From: Leptotrichia sp. oral taxon 212
GTDB lineage: Bacteria > Fusobacteriota > Fusobacteriia > Fusobacteriales > Leptotrichiaceae
DNA length: 64,000 nucleotides
Assembly: GCF_001274535.1 (NCBI RefSeq)
Contig: NZ_CP012410.1
Location: 620,001-684,000, forward strand
Direction: 5' to 3'
The position numbers and the translations under genes were made by a program. Shown here piece by piece: positions 52,777 through 60,551 of this stretch. The notes beneath the pieces were generated by a model. That model was not told where the DNA came from. It was given only the letters and a program-made list of their open reading frames with translations, and made no database searches. Within the stretch, counting starts at the first letter, position 1, and each line of letters starts with the position of its first letter.

Positions 52777-54069
52777 ATGAGTGAAAGTATGAAAAGAAAA
52801 TTCAGTATTTCAGATATATTGTCAAAAATAAGCAGGGAAAATTTAAAAAAAAGATTTAAGGAAGCGGCACAGATGATAAATCTCATATATCGTAATTACA
52901 GTGATGGAGAAACACAGATGCTGTCAACTTCCCTGACTTATTTTTCGATGCTTGCCATTTTTCCAATTGTAGCTTTAATACTTGGAATAACAAAAGGTTT
53001 TGGACTTGACAGGCTGTTTATCAGAAAAATTTTTGAGATAGTTCCTCAAAATGAAGGGATGGTGAGAACTGTTCTGGATGTTGCAAATAAACTCCTGGTT
53101 TCCACTGAAGGAAGTATACTGACAGGTGTGGGTGTAGTTATTCTGATTAATTCTGCTATAAAGGTTCTGATGGTTCTGGAAGATTCGTTTAATAAAATAT
53201 GGCATGTAAACAAAAACAGATCTTTTACGAGAAGAATAATAGATTACATTGCCATCATATTTATCGGACCTATATTCTTTATAGTAATTATAGCAACAAA
53301 TTCATATGTAATAGAAAAAGCTGGAGAACTTCTTTTGGGAAAAACCCTCGTGATAGGGCTGTTTATAAAACTCATAGGTCCTTCATTCTATATTCTCCTG
53401 TTTACACTGCTTTTTTATCTTATTCCAAATACAAATGTAAAGTTAAAGCCGGCATTTATTTCGGGAGTGGTAACTGCGCTGCTATGTTTTATTCTGAAAG
53501 CGGCATTCGTATTTCTGCAGTCGTTTATAACTAAATATAATGCAATATATGGGAGTTTGGCATTTATTCCGATTTTTCTTGTATGGGTTCAGTATATATG
53601 GGTAACTATACTGTTAGGGGCACAGATAGCCTTTTCAATTCAGACATCTGATGAATTTTTATACAATGAAAGAGTGGAAATGCCTATAAAACTTAGAAAA
53701 GAAGCAGGAATACTGATTCTTGTGCTGATAATAAAGAGATTTAAGAAAAATGAAATTCCATACACATATATGGAACTGTTAAAAAGACTGAATATGGAAA
53801 GCCTGTTCATGAAAGATATTCTTTCAGAGCTTGAAAAAATAGGATTTATCAACGAAATTCTAGCAGACAGGAATGGAGAAAGCGGATATCAGATTGCCTG
53901 TGATCCGGAAGTGTTTACTGTAAAATATTTTATAAACAGGTTTGAAGGGAAAAATGAAGACCGCTATGAAGATATTTTTGATAATCTTCAGGAAGAAGAC
54001 AGGGAACTTCTGGAAAAAATAAGAAAAAATCTTTTACTTGAAAATAATACTTTATTAAAAAATATATAG
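52777..54069 (+). CDS. YihY/BrkB-family membrane protein
   Basis: 430 residues (or 426 from the ATG at 52789, which has better spacing to AAAGGA). Six membrane segments between about 50 and 290 with the family landmarks LSTSLTYFSMLAIFP and a YNAIYGSLAFIPIFLVWVQY segment near 250. The C-terminal 130 residues are soluble and look like a winged-helix domain (FIKRF, NMESLFMKDILSELEKIGFI). The family was once called RNase BN, but its real function, perhaps lipid or substrate transport, is unsettled. Confidence 0.88.
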   Translation: MSESMKRKFSISDILSKISRENLKKRFKEAAQMINLIYRNYSDGETQMLSTSLTYFSMLAIFPIVALILGITKGFGLDRLFIRKIFEIVPQNEGMVRTVLDVANKLLVSTEGSILTGVGVVILINSAIKVLMVLEDSFNKIWHVNKNRSFTRRIIDYIAIIFIGPIFFIVIIATNSYVIEKAGELLLGKTLVIGLFIKLIGPSFYILLFTLLFYLIPNTNVKLKPAFISGVVTALLCFILKAAFVFLQSFITKYNAIYGSLAFIPIFLVWVQYIWVTILLGAQIAFSIQTSDEFLYNERVEMPIKLRKEAGILILVLIIKRFKKNEIPYTYMELLKRLNMESLFMKDILSELEKIGFINEILADRNGESGYQIACDPEVFTVKYFINRFEGKNEDRYEDIFDNLQEEDRELLEKIRKNLLLENNTLLKNI

Positions 54070-54082
54070 GGTGAGGAGAAAA

Positions 54083-55405
54083 ATGGAAACATTAATTGTA
54101 ATAATGGCGTTTGTACTGCTTATAATAACTGTACTTATACTGTTTCAGCTTTTTAAAATAAGGAAACAGCAGCAGCTGGAACTGCTCTATCTGAAAGAGG
54201 AAATGGAACAGCTGATGATAAAGGAATTTACATCAGGTACAGAAAAAAGTATAAATGAAAATGCAAGAAGACTTTTAGAAATTGAAAAAACAACGACACT
54301 GAATATCAGAAATAATTTACTGCAGGGAATAGGCGAACTTAACAATGTGTTATCAGGAAATAATGAAAAGCTGTTAATGAAGTTTAATGATTTCATTCAG
54401 AAAATTGGAGTTTTAATGAATGAAAATAATCAGGGGCTGACATTAAATATAAACAGGTTCAAGGATGAATTTAAGAAGAGTGTAAATGATGATTTTGAAA
54501 CGCTGAACAGAAAAATAGAGGGAAGGCTCGATCTTATGAATTCCAAAGTTGAAGAAAGGCTTGCAAAAGGATTTGAAGAAACAACAAAAACCTTTGGAAG
54601 TGTTCTTGAAAGACTTGGAAAAATTGATGAGGCACAGAAAAAGATAGAGGCTCTTTCAAGCAATGTTGTTTCACTTCAGGATATTCTTACAGATAAGAAA
54701 AGCAGGGGAATATTTGGAGAAGTGCAGCTTTATCAGATATTGGCATCGGTTTTTGGAGAAAAAAATGACAGGACATATCAGAAACAGTACAAACTTTCAA
54801 ACAATACAATGGTTGATGCAATGCTTTTTACACCTGAACCAATTGGAAACATTGCTATTGATTCAAAGTTTCCTCTGGAAAATTATCGTAAAATGTATGA
54901 TTCTGAGTTGACAAACGAAGAAAGAATAAATGCAAGGAAAGAATTTGCAGGGAATCTGAAAAAACATATTGATGATATTTCCGAAAAATATATAATCAGA
55001 AATGAAACAAGTGACCAGGCTATAATGTTTCTACCTGCTGAAGCAATATTTGCAGAAATTAATGCCTATCATACAGATGTTATTGACTATGCATACAGGA
55101 AAAATGTCAGAATAGCTTCCCCGACAACACTGGTTTCTGTACTGACAACAATACAGATGATACTTACGAACATCGAAAGGGAAAAATATGCCAGTGTAAT
55201 TCAGGAAGAACTTGGAAAACTTCATGAAGAGTTTGGAAGATATGAAAAAAGATGGAAAGCGCTTGAAAAGGATATAGAGAAAGTAACAAAGGATGTTAAG
55301 GAAATAACAACAACATCAAATAAAATAAGCAAAAGGTTTACAGAAATATCAAATGTAAATATGGTTAAACAGATAGAAAATGAAGAAAGCAAAATAGCAG
55401 ACTGA
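54083..55405 (+). CDS. rmuC: DNA recombination protein RmuC
   Basis: 440 residues from the ATG at 54083, preceded by GTGAGGAG; a GTG at 54071 overlaps that site. A single N-terminal membrane anchor (residues 4-24) is followed by a long coiled coil (to about 200) and the nuclease-like RmuC domain (KSRGIFGEVQLYQIL, IDSKFPLENYRKM, SPTTLVSVLTTIQ). RmuC limits recombination at inverted repeats. It is 13 bp behind the BrkB-like gene and likely cotranscribed with it and nadR. Confidence 0.93.
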   Translation: METLIVIMAFVLLIITVLILFQLFKIRKQQQLELLYLKEEMEQLMIKEFTSGTEKSINENARRLLEIEKTTTLNIRNNLLQGIGELNNVLSGNNEKLLMKFNDFIQKIGVLMNENNQGLTLNINRFKDEFKKSVNDDFETLNRKIEGRLDLMNSKVEERLAKGFEETTKTFGSVLERLGKIDEAQKKIEALSSNVVSLQDILTDKKSRGIFGEVQLYQILASVFGEKNDRTYQKQYKLSNNTMVDAMLFTPEPIGNIAIDSKFPLENYRKMYDSELTNEERINARKEFAGNLKKHIDDISEKYIIRNETSDQAIMFLPAEAIFAEINAYHTDVIDYAYRKNVRIASPTTLVSVLTTIQMILTNIEREKYASVIQEELGKLHEEFGRYEKRWKALEKDIEKVTKDVKEITTTSNKISKRFTEISNVNMVKQIENEESKIAD

Positions 55406-55421
55406 AAGGGATAATCCGATT

Positions 55422-56483
55422 ATGAAAAAAATAGAAAAAAAAGGAATAATTTTTGGTAAATTTTATCCGTTACATATAGGACATGTGGATTTCATACAGA
55501 GGGCAAGCGGTTATGTGGATACACTGTATGTTGTAGTGTGTACTGATGATGAAAGGGATATGAGGCTGTTTAATGAATCAAAAATGAAAAAAATGCCGAC
55601 TGCAAAGGATAGAATCAAATTTGTTACACAGACCTTTAAATATCAGGAAAATATAAAGATAATTCATCTTGCAGAAGATGGAATACCGGCTTATCCTAAT
55701 GGATGGGCAGGATGGGCTGACAGGGTAAAGGAAGTTCTCGCCAGAAATAAAATAAAAATAGATGTAATTTTTACAAATGAACCTCAGGATGTTGAAAATT
55801 ATAAAAGTAATTTTATAGATAAAGGATATGCTGTCGATGTATTTAGTGACAATCTTGAAATAATTACATTAGATACATCAAGAAACCATTTTAACATAAG
55901 CGCAACAGAAATACGTAAAGATCCTTATAAAAACTGGCATTTTATACCAAAATACGTAAGAGAATTTTTCATATTGAAAGTAGGAATTATAGGTTCTGAA
56001 CATTCAGGGAAAACTAATCTGACTCATAAACTGGCAAACTACTACAATACTACATATGTAAAGGAATATAGAAAGGAATATATAAGAGAAATTCTGCAGA
56101 ATAATGAAGATAATCTCCAGCATGAAGATTATAGCCAGATAGCATACGGTCAGAATCAGAAAATATTGGAAGCTGTAAAAAATGCCGACAGACTTATTAT
56201 TGTAGATACAGAATTTACTTCATTGCAGTCATACTATTTAAAAAATAATGAAAGTATGCATCCTGTAATAGAAGATTTTATAAGCAACAGCAATTTTGAT
56301 ATATTAATATATATTGAGAAAACAAATCGGAAAGAAATTTTTGATGAGATTCTTCAGAAATTGCTCAAAGAAAATAATAAAAAATATATAGAGCTGATAC
56401 ATGAAAATATTAGAAGCCTGACGGAAAATTATACTAAGAGTATAGAAATAATAGACAATTACATAAATCAGAAAACAGTTTAA
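55422..56483 (+). CDS. nadR: NadR-like NMN adenylyltransferase / ribosylnicotinamide kinase
   Basis: 353 residues with two catalytic domains: the nucleotidyltransferase (1-180) with HIGH at 18-21 and ISATEIR at 159-165, and a P-loop kinase (185-353) with GSEHSGKT at 191-198. The DNA-binding helix-turn-helix of enterobacterial NadR is absent, so this should be a pure salvage enzyme that turns nicotinamide riboside into NMN and NAD. No pnuC transporter gene is adjacent. Confidence 0.92.
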   Translation: MKKIEKKGIIFGKFYPLHIGHVDFIQRASGYVDTLYVVVCTDDERDMRLFNESKMKKMPTAKDRIKFVTQTFKYQENIKIIHLAEDGIPAYPNGWAGWADRVKEVLARNKIKIDVIFTNEPQDVENYKSNFIDKGYAVDVFSDNLEIITLDTSRNHFNISATEIRKDPYKNWHFIPKYVREFFILKVGIIGSEHSGKTNLTHKLANYYNTTYVKEYRKEYIREILQNNEDNLQHEDYSQIAYGQNQKILEAVKNADRLIIVDTEFTSLQSYYLKNNESMHPVIEDFISNSNFDILIYIEKTNRKEIFDEILQKLLKENNKKYIELIHENIRSLTENYTKSIEIIDNYINQKTV

Positions 56484-56559
56484 AATATGAATAGCATTAT
56501 AAAGTATAGTAGAATTTTATAATGAAATTTAAAACAGAAGAAATATTTATAAAAGAAGG

Positions 56560-56588
56560 TTGACTTTAATATAAAAGTATGTTATTAT
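56560..56588 (+). promoter_or_regulatory. promoter of the rpmG-trnW-secE-nusG unit
   Basis: TTGACT (56560-56565), 17 bp, TATTAT (56583-56588), with a TATAAT overlapping at 56586-56591. It stands 55 bp before the rpmG start. Confidence 0.65.
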
Positions 56589-56642
56589 AATTGAGCTAGT
56601 TTATTCTGGTAATACCAATATTTATTGGGAGGGATAGAAGAT

Positions 56643-56792
56643 ATGAGAGTACAAGTGATTTTAGAATGCACTGAAACTAAGTTGAGACATTATGTTACAA
56701 CTAAAAACAAAAAAACTCATCCTGAAAGATTAGAAATGAGAAAATATAATCCGGTGCTTAAAAGACATTCTCTTTACAGAGAAGTTAAGTAG
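56643..56792 (+). CDS. rpmG: 50S ribosomal protein L33
   Basis: 49 residues ([17 protein letters not shown] to the TAG at 56790-56792), preceded by GGGAGGGA. The core [16 protein letters not shown] is typical of L33. The zinc-binding cysteines of the C+ form are missing except one (Cys9), and the C-terminal part reads YNPVLKRHS, so this is a zinc-independent C- paralogue. Its place before trnW and secE is the standard order. Confidence 0.95.
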   Translation: MRVQVILECTETKLRHYVTTKNKKTHPERLEMRKYNPVLKRHSLYREVK

Positions 56793-56806
56793 TACATTAT
56801 ATAAAT

Positions 56807-56882
56807 AGGTCAGTAGCTCAATTGGTAGAGCATCGGTCTCCAAAACCGAGGGTTACGGGTTCGATTCCTGTCTGGCCTGCCA
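56807..56882 (+). tRNA. trnW: tRNA-Trp (anticodon CCA)
   Basis: A full cloverleaf: acceptor AGGTCAG with CTGGCCT (one G-U pair), D arm GCTCAATTGGTAGAGC, anticodon loop CTCCAAA, T arm with GGTTCGATTCC, discriminator G and an encoded CCA end. The position between rpmG and secE is conserved in many bacteria. Confidence 0.96.
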
Positions 56883-56905
56883 TTTTATTTTTATGGAGAT
56901 GTTTT

Positions 56906-57121
56906 ATGAGTAAATTTAATTTAGGAAAAGCTTTCGGAAATTTACGTGAAGAATATAAAAAGATATACTGGGCAGGAAAAGCAGAAGTTTTTCATGTTAC
57001 TGTAATAGTATTGTTAATAACTTTATTTATAGCAGTTTATACTGTTATATTTGATACAGGATTTAATTTTATATTATTGAAATTAACTAATACTTTAAAA
57101 AGCTTTTTAGGAGGAGCGTAA
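56906..57121 (+). CDS. secE: preprotein translocase subunit SecE
   Basis: 71 residues from the ATG at 56906 (GGAG at 56895-56898). A cytoplasmic amphipathic stretch with LREEYKKIYWAGKAE (the conserved W before the membrane segment) leads into one transmembrane helix (about 28-50). SecE clamps SecY in the protein-conducting channel. It ends one base before the nusG start codon, inside the GGAGGAG site for nusG. Confidence 0.95.
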   Translation: MSKFNLGKAFGNLREEYKKIYWAGKAEVFHVTVIVLLITLFIAVYTVIFDTGFNFILLKLTNTLKSFLGGA

Positions 57122-57122
57122 A

Positions 57123-57752
57123 GTGACGGAAGATTTTAATGTAGAAGAAGTAACGGAAGATGAAAATGTATATGAAAAGAAATGGTATATAATTCATACA
57201 TATTCCGGATACGAAAAAAAAGTTGCGACAGATCTTGAAAAAAGAATAGAATCTTTAAATCTTACAGACAGAGTTTTTAGAATTCTGGTACCGGAAGAAG
57301 AAGTTCTTGAAGAAAAAAGAGGAAAAATGGTGAAAGTTCCCAGAAAACTGTTTCCGAGTTATGTAATGATTGAGATGCTGTCTGTCAGGGAAGAAAATGA
57401 GTTGGGACTAGGGTACCGTGTAGATAGTGATGCGTGGTATGTAATAAGAAATACCAACGGAGTAACAGGTTTTGTAGGGGTAGGAAGTGACCCTATACCA
57501 TTATCTGATGAAGAAGCTTCGGATTTGTTGGCTAAAATAGGAGTGGAAACGAGCGGAAGTGAAAGCAGGTTCAATATTGACTTTAAAGAAGGAGACCGTG
57601 TTGTGGTGAAAAAGGATTCTTTTTATGACCAGACTGGTGAAATTTCTTCTATTGATTATGAACATGGCAGAGTAACTGTTATGCTTGAAGTTTTCGGAAG
57701 ATTAACTCCGGTAGAGCTTGAATATAACGAAGTGGAAAAAAGTGAATATTAG
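57123..57752 (+). CDS. nusG: transcription termination/antitermination factor NusG
   Basis: 209 residues from a GTG with GGAGGAG upstream. The NGN domain (WYIIHTYSGYEKKVATDLEK to about 150) is followed by a KOW domain (FKEGDRVVVKKDSFYDQTGE, about 155-205). An acidic N-terminal extension of about 20 residues and a 15-20-residue insertion in the NGN domain (LGLGYRVDSDAWYV region) are modest variations. It couples RNA polymerase to Rho or the ribosome. Confidence 0.96.
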   Translation: MTEDFNVEEVTEDENVYEKKWYIIHTYSGYEKKVATDLEKRIESLNLTDRVFRILVPEEEVLEEKRGKMVKVPRKLFPSYVMIEMLSVREENELGLGYRVDSDAWYVIRNTNGVTGFVGVGSDPIPLSDEEASDLLAKIGVETSGSESRFNIDFKEGDRVVVKKDSFYDQTGEISSIDYEHGRVTVMLEVFGRLTPVELEYNEVEKSEY

Positions 57753-57824
57753 AAATTAAAAAATCAAGTAAGAAAATTTAAGTATTAGAAGAATAATGTT
57801 AGCGAAATTTTAATTTAAGAAAAA

Positions 57825-57853
57825 GTGGGAGATTTAAAAAATTCAATTACCAC
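57825..57853 (+). promoter_or_regulatory. L1-type mRNA binding site upstream of rplK
   Basis: GTGGGAG (57825-57831) and TTACCAC (57847-57853) bracket an A/T-rich interior directly ahead of the AGAGGAGG site. The two strands copy the L1-binding helix of 23S rRNA (GGUGGGAG with AAUACCACC), the known basis of L1 autoregulation. Sequence seen; function inferred. Confidence 0.65.
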
Positions 57854-57865
57854 AGAGGAGGAAAA

Positions 57866-58291
57866 ATGGCTAAAGAAGTAATCGGAAAGATTAAGTTACA
57901 GTTAGAAGCAGGGAAAGCTAATCCGGCACCACCGGTAGGACCGGCATTAGGACAGCATGGAGTAAATATACCTGAATTCTGTAAAGCATTTAATGCACAA
58001 ACTCAGGATAAAGCAGGATTCGTTATACCGGTAGAGATATCAGTATATGCAGACAGAAGTTTTACTTTTATATTAAAAACACCACCTGCATCAGATTTAT
58101 TGAAAAAAGCAGCTAAAGTTCAAAAAGGATCAGGAAATTCAGTGAAAGATATAGTAGCGACAATAACAAAGGCTCAGTTAAAAGAAATAGCTGAAACAAA
58201 AATGCCTGATTTGAATGCTGGAAGCGTAGAAGCAGCTATGAATACAATAGCAGGAACAGCAAGAAGCATGGGAATTAAAATATCAGAATAA
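57866..58291 (+). CDS. rplK: 50S ribosomal protein L11
   Basis: 141 residues, standard length. The N-terminal [21 protein letters not shown] and the C-terminal [10 protein letters not shown] are diagnostic. It binds the GTPase-associated centre of 23S rRNA and is needed for the RelA response. AGAGGAGG precedes the ATG. Expression probably falls when free L1 binds the leader site just upstream. Confidence 0.98.
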   Translation: MAKEVIGKIKLQLEAGKANPAPPVGPALGQHGVNIPEFCKAFNAQTQDKAGFVIPVEISVYADRSFTFILKTPPASDLLKKAAKVQKGSGNSVKDIVATITKAQLKEIAETKMPDLNAGSVEAAMNTIAGTARSMGIKISE

Positions 58292-58361
58292 TAGAGATTA
58301 ATGAATTAGAAGTCCAAATTTCGAGTTAAAAACGAGAAAAGCATAACAATTATCAGATTAA

Positions 58362-58390
58362 GTGGAAGGTTATAAAAAACCAATGACCAC
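58362..58390 (+). promoter_or_regulatory. second L1-type mRNA binding site, upstream of rplA
   Basis: GTGGAAGGTT (58362-58371) and TGACCAC (58384-58390) repeat the pattern found ahead of rplK, again followed immediately by AGAGGAGG. Over about 38 bases the two leaders are alike, so each of the two genes seems to carry its own L1 target. Confidence 0.62.
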
Positions 58391-58407
58391 AGAGGAGGAA
58401 ATAATAA

Positions 58408-59115
58408 ATGGCAAAAAGAGGAAAAAGATATAACGAAATTTCTCAGAAAGTAGATAAAACAAAAGTTTACACTCCAGAAGAAGCTTTGGAATTAGTATTT
58501 GAAACTAAAAGTGCTAAGTTTGTAGAAACTGTAGAATTAGCAATAAGACTTGGAGTAGATCCTAGACATGCTGATCAGCAGGTAAGAGGAACTGTAGTAT
58601 TACCAAATGGTACAGGAAAAAATGTAAAAATATTAGCAATAACATCTGGAGAAAATATTCAGAAAGCATTAAATGCAGGAGCAGATTATGCCGGTGATGA
58701 TGAATATATAACAAAAATACAAGGTGGATGGCTAGATTTTGATTTAGTTATAGCTACTCCGGATATGATGCCTAAATTAGGAAAATTAGGAAAAATTTTA
58801 GGAACTAAAGGATTAATGCCTAACCCTAAATCAGGAACAGTTACTACAAACATTGAACAAACCGTAGAAGAATTTAAAAAAGGTAAAGTTGCATTTAAAG
58901 TTGATAAATTAGGATCTTTACATTTACCATTAGGTAAAGTTGATTTCACTAAAGAAGCAGTAACTGAAAACTTTAAAGTTGCTATGGATCAGATTATCAA
59001 GTTGAAACCTGCAGCTTCAAAAGGACAATATTTAAGATCAGTAGCTATTTCTCTTACAATGGGACCTGGAATTAAATTAGACCCTATATTAGTGTCAGCT
59101 TTTGTTGGAAAATAA
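58408..59115 (+). CDS. rplA: 50S ribosomal protein L1
   Basis: 235 residues, standard length. The conserved segments VELAIRLGVDPRHADQQVRG, LGTKGLMPNPKSGTV and GQYLRSVAISLTMGPG are all present. L1 forms the mobile stalk at the tRNA exit site and represses its own operon. The 116 bp between rplK and rplA contain the second L1-like site. Transcription of the following rplJ unit starts anew just behind the stop codon. Confidence 0.98.
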   Translation: MAKRGKRYNEISQKVDKTKVYTPEEALELVFETKSAKFVETVELAIRLGVDPRHADQQVRGTVVLPNGTGKNVKILAITSGENIQKALNAGADYAGDDEYITKIQGGWLDFDLVIATPDMMPKLGKLGKILGTKGLMPNPKSGTVTTNIEQTVEEFKKGKVAFKVDKLGSLHLPLGKVDFTKEAVTENFKVAMDQIIKLKPAASKGQYLRSVAISLTMGPGIKLDPILVSAFVGK

Positions 59116-59119
59116 ATAC

Positions 59120-59148
59120 TTGATTTTAATAAAAAAATAGTGTATAAT
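59120..59148 (+). promoter_or_regulatory. promoter of the rplJL unit
   Basis: TTGATT (59120-59125), 17 bp, TATAAT (59143-59148) with TG directly before the -10 box. It is one of the best promoter matches in the window and gives a leader of about 175 bases. Confidence 0.8.
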
Positions 59149-59179
59149 AACTTTCGAAATGAATAAATCATTTCAATAT

Positions 59180-59313
59180 GATAACCAAAGACAGTAGGTG
59201 GAATTTCCATAAACCCTACCGAGGTAATAGTAAATAAATGAATAAACTGATATGATATAAAGTATTCGTTAATACATACCTCTGGGCTTATTGTTTTTGT
59301 TTCAGAGGTTTTT
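59180..59313 (+). promoter_or_regulatory. ribosomal L10 leader with terminator-like hairpin
   Basis: The block AACCAAAGACAGTAGGTGG followed by AAACCCTACCGAGGT (59181-59225) has the sequence and stem pattern of the L10(L12)4-binding leader. Downstream, ACCTCTG (59278-59284) and CAGAGGT (59303-59309) form a hairpin followed by TTTTT. CGAGGT at 59219-59225 can pair with the ACCTC of that hairpin, giving an antitermination alternative. Confidence 0.82.
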
Positions 59314-59333
59314 AATATGAGGAGGTGAACAAA

Positions 59334-59840
59334 TTGCCAGCACAATCAAAAATTGAAGCAGTAGAAAATTTAACTGCCAAATTGAAAGAAGCTAAAGCAA
59401 TGGTATTTGTTGATTACAAAGGAATCAGCGTTAACGAAGATACTGAATTAAGAAAAACTGCGAGAGAAGCAGGAGTTGAATATTTTGTAGCAAAAAACAG
59501 ATTAATGAAAATAGCTCTAAAATCAGTTGGTGTTGATACAGATTTTGATGATTTATTAGAAGGTACTACATCTTTCGCAATAGGATATGAAGATGGTGTT
59601 GCTCCTTCAAAATTAATCTTTGATTTTGGAAAGAAAACAAAAGATAAGTTAGTTATCAAAGGTGGAATGTTAAGTGGAGATAGAGTTGATGCGGCTACTG
59701 TAGAAGCATTAGCTAAATTGCCTTCAAGAGACGAGCTGTTAGGACAAATAGCATACGGATTATTGTCTCCAGTAAGAATGTTAGCAGTAGGACTGTCTAA
59801 CTTGGCTGATAAACAGGCAGAAGGTGCATCAGTTGAATAA
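59334..59840 (+). CDS. rplJ: 50S ribosomal protein L10
   Basis: 168 residues from a TTG at 59334, which stands at the right distance from GAGGAGGTGA; a GTG at 59325 lies inside that site and is rejected. VFVDYKGISVNEDTELRK and the helix that docks L7/L12 dimers at the C-terminus (AYGLLSPVRMLAVGLSNL) are present. L10 is the base of the ribosomal stalk and represses its own leader. Confidence 0.96.
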   Translation: MPAQSKIEAVENLTAKLKEAKAMVFVDYKGISVNEDTELRKTAREAGVEYFVAKNRLMKIALKSVGVDTDFDDLLEGTTSFAIGYEDGVAPSKLIFDFGKKTKDKLVIKGGMLSGDRVDAATVEALAKLPSRDELLGQIAYGLLSPVRMLAVGLSNLADKQAEGASVE

Positions 59841-59889
59841 TATAAAATAAAAATAACAAATTAAAAGAAAAATTAGGAGGAAAGAAATA

Positions 59890-60261
59890 ATGGCATTTAA
59901 TAAAGAACAATTCATAGAAGATTTAAAAGCTATGAGCGTATTAGAATTAAAAGAAGTAGTAGAAGCAATAGAAGAAACTTTTGGAGTATCTGCGCAACCT
60001 GTAGCAGTAGCTGGTGGAGCAGCAGCTGGAGCAGCTGCTGCTGAAGAAAAATCAGAATTTGATGTAATCCTTGTTTCTGCAGGAGCTGCAAAATTAGCAG
60101 TTATTAAAGAAGTAAGAGGAATTACCGGATTAGGACTGAAAGAAGCTAAAGAATTAGTTGAAGCAGGAGGAAAAGCTGTAAAAGAAGGTGTTGCTAAAGA
60201 AGAAGCTGAAGCTTTAAAAGCACAATTAGAAGGTGCAGGAGCAACTGTAGAATTAAAATAA
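59890..60261 (+). CDS. rplL: 50S ribosomal protein L7/L12
   Basis: 123 residues: N-terminal dimerisation helices, an Ala/Gly-rich hinge near residues 38-53 and the C-terminal domain with KTEFDVIL-like [10 protein letters not shown] and [16 protein letters not shown]. Four to six copies bind L10 and recruit translation factors. TAGGAGGAAAG precedes the ATG. A hairpin terminator follows, as is usual between rplL and rpoB. Confidence 0.98.
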   Translation: MAFNKEQFIEDLKAMSVLELKEVVEAIEETFGVSAQPVAVAGGAAAGAAAAEEKSEFDVILVSAGAAKLAVIKEVRGITGLGLKEAKELVEAGGKAVKEGVAKEEAEALKAQLEGAGATVELK

Positions 60262-60282
60262 TAATATACAGCATTGATAGTG

Positions 60283-60314
60283 AAGACACTCTTAGATTGG
60301 AGAGTGTCTTTTTC
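60283..60314 (+). terminator. partial terminator between rplL and rpoB
   Basis: AAGACACTCT (60283-60292) and AGAGTGTCTT (60301-60310) form a perfect 10-bp stem followed by TTTCC. It probably lowers transcription into rpoB relative to rplL, as in other bacteria. Confidence 0.82.
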
Positions 60315-60551
60315 CACTATAAAGTTCATAAATGGAGAAAAAAAGGCTGAGAAGCTTGATTTTATTGTGTTTTGATTTTTTTGAACATTCTTTATTGTAT
60401 TAATTTTTATATACAGTTAACAAATCTGTAAAAAAGTCATAGCTGTGCAAATCATTAATTAAATTAACTATAGCATAAATTTGGATGCAAATAATGCACG
60501 AAATATATATAATTAAAGATATGTTCTTTAATATAGGGAGGAATTTTTTAA
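60315..60551 (+). other. 237-bp gap before rpoB
   Basis: No gene. A TATAAT at 60508-60513 without a good -35 box, and a GTGCA (60446) / TGCAC (60495) inverted pair are the only structures seen. A secondary rpoB promoter is possible but not supported further. Confidence 0.3.

Noticed and set aside
53199-53534. Second frame within the BrkB-like gene
   Set aside because: It is an alternative-frame shadow of conserved membrane segments with no start signal.
60446-60500. GTGCA/TGCAC inverted pair before rpoB as a regulatory structure
   Set aside because: Only five base pairs over a long A/T-rich loop, so it is likely to arise by chance.
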